This document shows, in pieces, positions 57,692 to 64,000 of a stretch of DNA of 64,000 nt (its first letter is position 1; every line of letters starts with the position of its first letter). The stretch is from positions 240,001 to 304,000 of the forward strand of contig JBAMJV010003935.1 in assembly GCA_037951105.1 (NCBI GenBank), given 5' to 3'. A program made the position numbers and the translations under genes. The notes beneath the pieces are model-generated. The model made no database searches. It saw only the letters and a list, made by a program, of their open reading frames with translations, and was not told where the DNA came from. This DNA comes from Echinarachnius parma (Eukaryota; Echinodermata; Echinoidea; Clypeasteroida; Echinarachniidae).

Positions 57692-59704
57692 GGGCAATTC
57701 CAAGCAAACATTGACATAACCACTGATTTTTCAAATTCGTTGTACCATAACAAATTTGGTATCAAATGAAAGCTAAAAGATTGAACTTTCCAAAAATGTA
57801 TTTTGTTTTTGAAAAAAAAAATTGTAAACTATTATTTTATTGTTAATATATAGCATAAATTAATTTTCAGTTATTTTCACAAAACATTCAATTAAATATT
57901 AAGCATAAAAGAACTGCGAAAAGGAGTATTCATGAAATTTTATTTCAGTGTTGATAGGATCATTGCTTCAATTTTTCAGATAAATATCAATTTCGTCATT
58001 TTCGCTCTTCGTTCCGCTTCAGTGACTGTCTTATTTACAATCATTAATATGTCACGGCGTTACACTAAAAACATATATTTTTAATATTTCTGGAAAAATA
58101 TGAATGGGAATGAAATAATTTTTTGTTTTCTCTGTATTAGCCCATAGGGCTATAATATGCATGCTGAATAGCAGCATTATCTTTTACCACTTATTAATAT
58201 AATCAATATCAATTTGGTCACGGCGTTACGTTTTGTGTAACGCCGTGACGCTACCTACTGGATTCCCATTGACATAACACAGTAGACATAATCAAATAGT
58301 GTAAGATATTTTTTGTAGGTATGCTTGGGCATTGGTCATGCTATAATTATATGAATAGGGTCAGTTGATAATGTTTCCATCTCAAAGTTACCCGAGTCAT
58401 GTATGTGTATGGGTTGTATGTCCGTCTGTCTGTATGTGCATCTGTACATCAGTGTTCTTTTTTTTGCAATATCTCAAGAATCGTTGGATGGATTTCGTTC
58501 AAACTTTGTACAATCCATGTATTTTGAGGTACGAATTATTGGATATGATTTTGGTCCATGAGGTCAAAGGTCAAAGGTCACATAGCTAACAAATATGCAA
58601 AAATTATATTATTATCAAGATAGTTTGAGAATCCTTGAAGGATAACATGATAATAATACTGGTATGCGTCCAGTGAAGTATATGACCTGATTAGGGAATG
58701 GGGTCATGGGAGGTCATAGGTCAACAGGTCAAAATATTGTTGTTGTTTTTTGTTCTCACAATTAAGTTCCAGAATCAATGTAAGAAAGAGTACTGTAGGT
58801 AAAAGACAATTTTCTGAAACTGTTTGGGGCACAGGTCAAAGGTCACTCGGATAATTACCAATTCAAAAACAAACATTTACTAACTCTGAAATCATGTTAC
58901 ATGAAACAAATCACTTGCAAATATGCACTGTGCAGACCAAAAATTAAACATTTGTATGTTATTTTGAGAAACAAGGTCAAAGGTCAGATGTCAAAGGTCT
59001 CATATTTCATTGTTACATTTAAGTATGTATTTTGGTTTTAATATTTGATGGTTCCATTAACTAACTTCTGAAATAGATAAGAATTTCAATTATGTCCTAA
59101 AAGATTTTTTGATCAATAGAGGGCGCTGTGCTGCAAATTTGTGTCATGCGGATGATCATTTAATAGCATCTTGGTTATATCACCCATTCATCTAGTTCTT
59201 TATTGATTCTGGATCACTACATTAAAATTATATCATATTATTCATCTCTTTAATATCTCCCATATATATAACATGTACAATTCAGAGGTCACGGCGTTAC
59301 AGTCACGGCGTTACAGTGCATAGATACATTTATGATATCATATTTACTATGAGCATTGGATTTTTTCTACATTTTTATTTGGATGTTCTAGCTTTATGTC
59401 TAATACAAAGAATCAATATGACAAAAGTGCAAAATGTTCCTGTAGTTCACAGAGTTTACTTAGTTTCTTAGCATGTAAGAAACCCATGTCTTTTTGCCGT
59501 CACGGTGTTACGGCAGATATTGATATTCATAATTAATAATTTATTGGGAATTTTGGTTTTCTTGCCTATTGTAAATTATTGGTAGGATAGTGGTTACAGA
59601 TGCATATCAAAAGTTGGTTCTAGATATTTAGATTTTATGAGTTATTTGCACTTTCATTGTGAGAAACACCCTCTGACCGTCACGGCGTTTGCTTGGAATT
59701 GCCC
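57692..59704. mobile_element. GGGCAATTCC-family element 2 (non-autonomous, 2.0 kb)
   Basis: GGGCAATTCCAAGCAAAC at the left and GTTTGCTTGGAATTGCCC at the right (perfect inverse), flanked by TAAA (57688-57691, 59705-59708). Collinear with element 1 at roughly 13% mismatch by eye, plus about 200 bp absent there. Its motif is GTCACGGCGTTAC at 58051, 58217, 58237 (inverted), 59288 and 59302, with variants at 59499 (GTCACGGTGTTAC) and 59679. These seven places match the seven sites of element 1. It lies in a CLIP intron. No transposase. Confidence 0.92.
58561..58986 (+). promoter_or_regulatory. AGGTCA (DR1-like) clusters inside element 2
   Basis: Clusters at 58561-58580 (aggtcaaaggtcaaaggtca), 58711-58731, 58833-58845 and 58974-58986, in the same order and spacing as in element 1. 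Here they lie within the CLIP gene. Confidence 0.5.
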
Positions 59705-59970
59705 TAAAGTAACAAAATTGTTTGCATGTTATACACTATACATATATATAATGTACTTAGTAGTTTGCACTTGCAAATATTGAAAAGAACTTTAATAGGT
59801 GGTGACATGTTTTAATTTTTTCCTAATTCAATATGATGCTCCTTTATAAAATTAAAAGAACATGACTATTGTACTGAAAAAACAACAACAACACATTACT
59901 CAAATCTATGTTGTCACAATGTCTGGGCAATTTTGAAAGGCCTGATTAAATATTGAAATCTTCATCCTAG

Positions 59971-60008
59971 TCACAGAAGGTGAAATATCTTGAAACAAGA
60001 TTGGAGAA
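59971..60008 (+). pseudogene. Duplicate of the last coiled-coil exon, decayed copy
   Basis: Acceptor catcctag, then SQKVKYLETRLEK and TAA. A GTAAGC at 60009 could act as donor, but that leaves a phase that the next copy cannot take without a stop. Matches 60148 onwards ('tcacag-gtgaaa-atctt-aaacaagat-ggagaa') and the text after it (agaaagcttctagc). The unit is about 177 bp. Confidence 0.65.
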
Positions 60009-60129
60009 GTAAGCACACAGAAAGCTTCTAGCTTAGATATATGGGAATAAATTATATTTTACTTTAAGCTTTAAAAGAAAAAAAGAACTCTTTAAATATG
60101 AGTCATTTAAGTGTTTTGTTTTTGTATAG

Positions 60130-60249
60130 GAAGAGCATGTTGATGAATCACAGGTGAAAGATCTTCAAACAAGATCGGAGAAGGAAACGCAGAAGAAAGC
60201 TTCTAGCCTAATGATATGGAATGATGGTAGTGGAGAAAAGCTGTTTTGA
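60130..60249 (+). CDS. CLIP-type protein, last exon seen, ending at TGA
   Basis: Acceptor ttttgtatag. In phase 0 after DLQ it reads EEHVDESQVKDLQTRSEKET then QKKASSLMIWNDGSGEKLF and TGA (60247). The first 27 residues fit the next coiled-coil stretch of CLIP-170 (DL followed by a V/I-K-D/E-L-E/Q core), which normally runs on for several hundred residues. Either a donor inside the exon is used (a weak GTAGTG at about 60224), with later exons beyond the window, or the gene ends here in a short form. A LINE starts 12 bp after the stop. Confidence 0.55.
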   Translation, partial: EEHVDESQVKDLQTRSEKETQKKASSLMIWNDGSGEKLF

Positions 60250-60854
60250 ATTCATAATTACAAGGTTCAAGGTTCAAGGTTCATTTTATTTCTTTCTTTC
60301 ACAACATTTTTACATCTAATAATAGAACAAAACAGCATAAGAAAAACAATTTAAGTGCAATATTAAGTCGATATACAATCCAAATGAAAGAAAGTGGAGA
60401 CCTTAGAGAAGCTGGGCTTGTAAGAGCAAGGTCCCCATATAACATAATACATCAATGTTTCACTTTTTAAAATGTTTCAAAGTTATCAAAACTACAAATG
60501 ATTAAATATGGGGGAAATATTTACAAAGGGGATAGCTTGAAATTTGAAAAGGAGAGGATGAAAATATATACAAAAGGATGGAGAGGAAAATAGCAAACTG
60601 GAACGAGAAAAAAAAACAAACAGAGAAAAAACAGAGAAAGAAGAAAGTTATATGTATATAGGGGGAAATGGTATTTGGTGTTAAGAAAAAGAAAAATAGA
60701 AAAGAGGAGGGGGGGGGGGGAGAGAGAGAGAATGTGAAATGCTGACATTTATATTGAATAAACAAACATAACAAGAACAAAAAGATAATGCACGTTATCA
60801 ATAACAATTAATAAATTATTACTTAATATCATTTCTGGTGATATAATTTTTACG

Positions 60855-61725
60855 TTAATTCTCGACATAGTTACTCAATAAATGTAATTTCAATTTGCGT
60901 TTAAAAACAAAGACACTGACAGATCTAGTTACATCGATAGGAAGTGAGTTCCAAAACTTGGGACCAGTACAAGCCAGCGTCTTCAGAGCAAAAGCAGTTC
61001 TTACACGTGGAATATGAAGTGCAGTTGCCTGCCTTGTATTATAGCTATGAATTTGATTGTTCTTTCGAAATATTTGTACTAACGCATTTGGGAGAGTACC
61101 ATTTTCAAAACCATACATAATTGCGCCTAACTGTATAAAGTAAATGTCTTCAACCTTCAATAACTTATTACTGTAGAACAAAACATTAGTATGAGCACGA
61201 TAACTCGCATTAAAAACAACTCTAACCACCCTTTTTTGGGCAACAAAAATCTTATCTAATTGTGTTTTCAATGACTTCCCCCATGCCAGCACTCCATAAT
61301 TGAGATAAGGCAAAATTAAAGTAGAATACAAAATAAGCAAGATTTCTTGTGGGACAAAAGAACTTAATTTATAAATTACACCAGTATTTCTAGACACAAC
61401 TTTACAAATATTAGTACAATGAGATGCCCAAGACAGCTTCTCATCAATATGTAGCCCAAGAAACTTGGTGGAAGTTACTCTCACAACATTACCATCATCA
61501 AAAAGTACATTTCCAGGTACATCCTTTAGGGAGTTACTAAAAAACATATAGTTTGTCTTTTGAAGGTTCAAGGACAACTTATTTGCATGAATCCACAAAA
61601 TAACTTTCTTTAATTCAATATTAACTGTATCTAATAAAACTTTAGGGTTTTTATGAGAAAAAAATACACTTGAATCATCTGCAAAAAATATGAAAGATAG
61701 TATATCAGATGAAAGATAAAAATCA
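60855..61725 (-). pseudogene. LINE reverse transcriptase, C-terminal part
   Basis: Begins, after the Helitron, with DFYLSSDILSFIFFADDSSV. FADD is the catalytic block of the palm, here 12 residues into the fragment. It continues through the thumb region (TKFLGLHIDEKLSW) and a C-terminal part common in these LINEs (LPYLNYGVLAWG; SYNTRQ; GPKFWNSLP) to a stop at 60855. The frame is free of stops, so the element was young when interrupted. The in-frame residues beyond 61725 belong to the Helitron. Confidence 0.9.
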
Positions 61726-63402
61726 TCTATTATATTAATACGGTAAGCTTCAACCCCCCAAATGTGTCCCACTCGAGATATCCTCACCCCGAGAATTCGG
61801 CGACTCCCCGACCGTCGGGATCGAAGGATATACGTTTTGCGGAGGACAATAAGGTATTCCCGAGTCGCCCCCGCCCCGTGGTCGTCCTCCAGATCGAAGA
61901 AAAGGGAAAGTCAGCAATGCCGGTTGCTAAAGTTAAGGCGCCGAGCACTGACTAACGATTTATCGCCGCAACTTTGTTCGACGAATATAAAACAGAGTCG
62001 ATAAAACGAGTATTATATTGAGAAAGCCTTCTGAATTTTACACGTTGCAAAACTACCCAGGTTTTAAAAAATATCAATTTTTATATTAGGCGGATGGTAT
62101 GGTAATGATCGCTATTCCCGTTTGGCATCGTTTCTGCAAAGGCAGTAACGATAAAATGACGACAGCTTCAATTTAGCTGCGCTCGATAACACTCAGGTAG
62201 AAGGCTGTGCATTGTATTAAGCCACGGAGTCTTCTTAATCACCCCGCCGTAGCGGAGTTTGTTTGCATAGCTCACTGACCATCGACAATGGTCACTCTTT
62301 TGCTCATTCGCTCCATACACGATTATACAACCTCGCCAACTTGCGGTAAGATTATTGTATTATGCCAGTCGTGAATCAGTGGAAGCTACTACATTTGTAT
62401 TATACCAGAGAAGACGTCTGGGGGCCCGGGGGGGGGGGGGGGGGGGGGGGGTAGAATGGATGTGGGAGGTATCTGCTCATTTATTATGCAATACATGTAG
62501 GCATATAGACGGCTACTATTCCCTTCAAAGAACATTCATCATCGGGTTTGACAAGAATATGACAAAATATATATACGCCGAAGAATTTAGTTTGGATATG
62601 AAAAGCTTAGGGGACACGGGGTTATGTGTCATGCAGGCAATTGTGGTCGAGGGAGGGGGGGGGGGGGGGGTGGGGTGGAGCGACAAAGCTACTTTATTAG
62701 CAAGTACACGAGCATATTATATAGTGAACTGTATCTAATGTAATACATTGACCGGATGACATCGTTGGACGGGGCCCCGACGTGTTGTGGGGCGGGATTG
62801 AGTCGCCCGTGTTTATTTTGTCCTATACTATTTAAAGGGATAGTTGAGTATTGGTTAAACTTAACTTTAGTAATCAAAACCTGGACCATTACGGTACAAA
62901 ATAATAGTTAAAACTTCACCATGCTCGAAAAGTATACACAATTACAAAGGACTAAGTAAATCCTCTGTTATCATTCATAAAAAGTCGTTGCAACTCAAGA
63001 GGGCGCTCTCTAAAAGAGTGATTGGTTTTGACCATTTTCATACAAAAGTGTGCATTTAAAGTTTTGTTAAAATAATGATTCAATAGAGATTATCATCAAC
63101 AACCTTCCCCCAGTGAAGAATTTTGTAATACAAATATTGTTATGGTCTGGATATTTCATCCGTTTCTGAACCGATTTTGATCAAATAAAGTTTATTCTGT
63201 CATTAAAATTGTTTGTTCTTTCAAATTTGACAGTTAGTTCTTCCGTATCTTACAAACAATTATCAGGGGCACTTCGGGGAATACCAATACCAATACTACC
63301 TTTATGTGATGACTTTGGGAATAATAAAGTTTTAAAGTATCGCTATATCATCATCGCCTTTCTCTCACAAAAAAACCCGCGGATTTCCGCGGGTACAGCT
63401 AG
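61726..63402 (+). mobile_element. Non-autonomous Helitron, 1.68 kb
   Basis: 5' end TCTATTATATTAATACGG, 3' end hairpin CCCGCGG-ATTT-CCGCGGG (63376-63393) followed by TACAGCTAG. It lies between A (61725) and T (63403) with no target duplication: all Helitron hallmarks. The host LINE reads YIN|D across the site, giving the exact empty site. It holds poly-G at 62428-62451 and 62655-62670 and no Rep/helicase gene. Confidence 0.93.
61764..61955 (+). other. GC-rich coding-like fragment inside the Helitron
   Basis: An open frame of about 63 codons ending in TGA-like stop context, with text such as GSKDIRFAEDNKVFPSRPRP and VVVLQIEEKGKSAMPV, lies in a CpG-rich block unlike the rest of the element. Helitrons often pick up host exons, and IRFAE resembles a short docking motif, but I recognise no parent gene. 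The nominal start codon is not trusted. Confidence 0.3.
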
Positions 63403-64000
63403 TTAATATATAATATAAACAGAAGGGGGCCAAGAAGGGACCCCTGAGGGACCCCACAAAATATAGTTTGATGACTTGAGTCAATTCCATTTAATGATAC
63501 ATATTGTTTTCTGCCTGTTAAATAGCTCCTGAACCAGCTAAGAGCGATGCCCCTCACTCCATAATATGACAATTTACTTATTAAAATTTCATGATCAACC
63601 GTATCAAACGCCTTAGAGAAATCCAAAAAAATACCAATTGTATGAAGGTGATCATCTAGTGCTTGAGCTACTTTATCAACAAAGTGTAAAATTGCATGTA
63701 TAGTGGTGTGCTTTTCACGAAAGCCAAACTGGAATTTTGAAAATATTTTAGTCTTATTTAAAAATATCACTGTTCTATCATATATAAGCTTTTCTAAAAG
63801 CTTTGAAAAGGATGTCAATAATGAAATGGGTCTATAATTACTTAATGTTTGAGGATCACCCTTTTTGAATATTGGCACTACCTTAGCAATTTTCATTTGT
63901 CCTGGTACAATACCAGATAAGAAAGATAAATTAAAAATATGAACAAGTGGTATCACAATTCCATGTATAATATCCTTAATTAATTCATTTTTTATGCCAT
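63403..64000 (-). pseudogene. LINE reverse transcriptase, N-terminal part (cut by window edge)
   Basis: Open from the right edge. Contains NYRPISLLTSFSKLLEK, GIFLDFSKAFDTVDHEIL (first catalytic Asp), SWFRSYLTGR and GVPQGSLLGPLLFILYIN. It ends exactly where the YIND motif should continue; the missing D is the first residue of the other fragment. Removing the Helitron restores the frame. Confidence 0.92.

Larger units (their letters stand above)
60261..64000 (-). mobile_element. LINE (CR1/L2/Jockey group), minus strand, split by a Helitron
   Basis: The 3' end lies at the left: an ATGAACCTTGAACCTTG repeat tail at about 60261-60283 (minus strand) and a 3' UTR up to 60854. The reverse transcriptase lies at 60855-61725 and 63403 to the right edge, where it is still open. 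The Helitron at 61726-63402 interrupts it. No endonuclease domain lies inside the window. Confidence 0.9.

Noticed and set aside
59971-60249. Joining both copies of the last exon in series
   Set aside because: After the GTAAGC donor the second copy would be read in a frame that stops within about nine codons.
60502-60807. Phe/Leu-rich frame of 101 codons on the minus strand
   Set aside because: It lies in the purine-rich 3' UTR of the LINE; the hydrophobic look comes from pyrimidine bias.
61726-61787. N-terminal residues of the LINE frame reading out to 61787
   Set aside because: They translate the Helitron end; the true LINE sequence starts with Asp at 61725.
62355-62738. 127-codon frame with Gly runs
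   Set aside because: It depends on two poly-G tracts inside a non-autonomous Helitron.

Overview
The window is animal nuclear DNA, AT-rich and dense in repeats. Its one recognisable host gene has short exons split by long introns with GT-AG borders. Terminal-inverted-repeat (TIR) elements, (G)n tracts, a CR1/L2/Jockey-group LINE and a Helitron surround it. The repeat style suggests a marine invertebrate, most likely an echinoderm such as a sea urchin. That assignment is inference; no species-diagnostic gene is present.

Host gene: a plus-strand CLIP-170-type (CAP-Gly linker protein) gene occupies about 33.6-60.2 kb. Its exons join in frame. CAP-Gly 1 is 33605-34110. CAP-Gly 2 is 40307-40449 plus 40656-40920. 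A Ser/charged linker is 44490-44810. Coiled-coil exons are 54534-54578, 56627-56730 (with in-frame extra copies at 56886-56984 and 57087-57149), 57597-57657 and a last exon candidate at 60130-60249. A CpG-rich block at 36.3-36.7 kb, followed by a short ATG exon at 36925-36963, could be an internal promoter for a single-CAP-Gly isoform. The 33 kb upstream holds no recognised gene.

Exon duplication: several exons lie in local tandem arrays. CAP-Gly 2 has truncated copies at 39486, 39703 and 39905. The 45-nt exon has two frameshifted copies. The 104-nt exon has two usable copies and one dead copy. The last exon has a dead copy upstream. Non-coding arrays here have similar unit lengths (about 165-255 bp), so one short-range duplication process may feed both intron arrays and exon birth.

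Mobile elements: the most striking set is three non-autonomous elements (4086-5897, 10385-13599, 57692-59704). They start GGGCAATTCC, end GGAATTGCCC and are flanked by perfect 4-bp target duplications (ATCT, AGCA, TAAA). Each carries many copies of its own private 13-mer. In the two closely related elements all seven motif sites sit at matching places, and six of the seven have changed together from GTCACGCTGTTAC to the other version (the seventh only partly). Other elements are a hAT-like element with a 78-bp perfect palindrome, several MITE (small non-autonomous DNA element) families, some with empty-site proof, and a Helitron (61726-63402) inserted in a LINE reverse transcriptase (minus strand, 60261 to the right edge).
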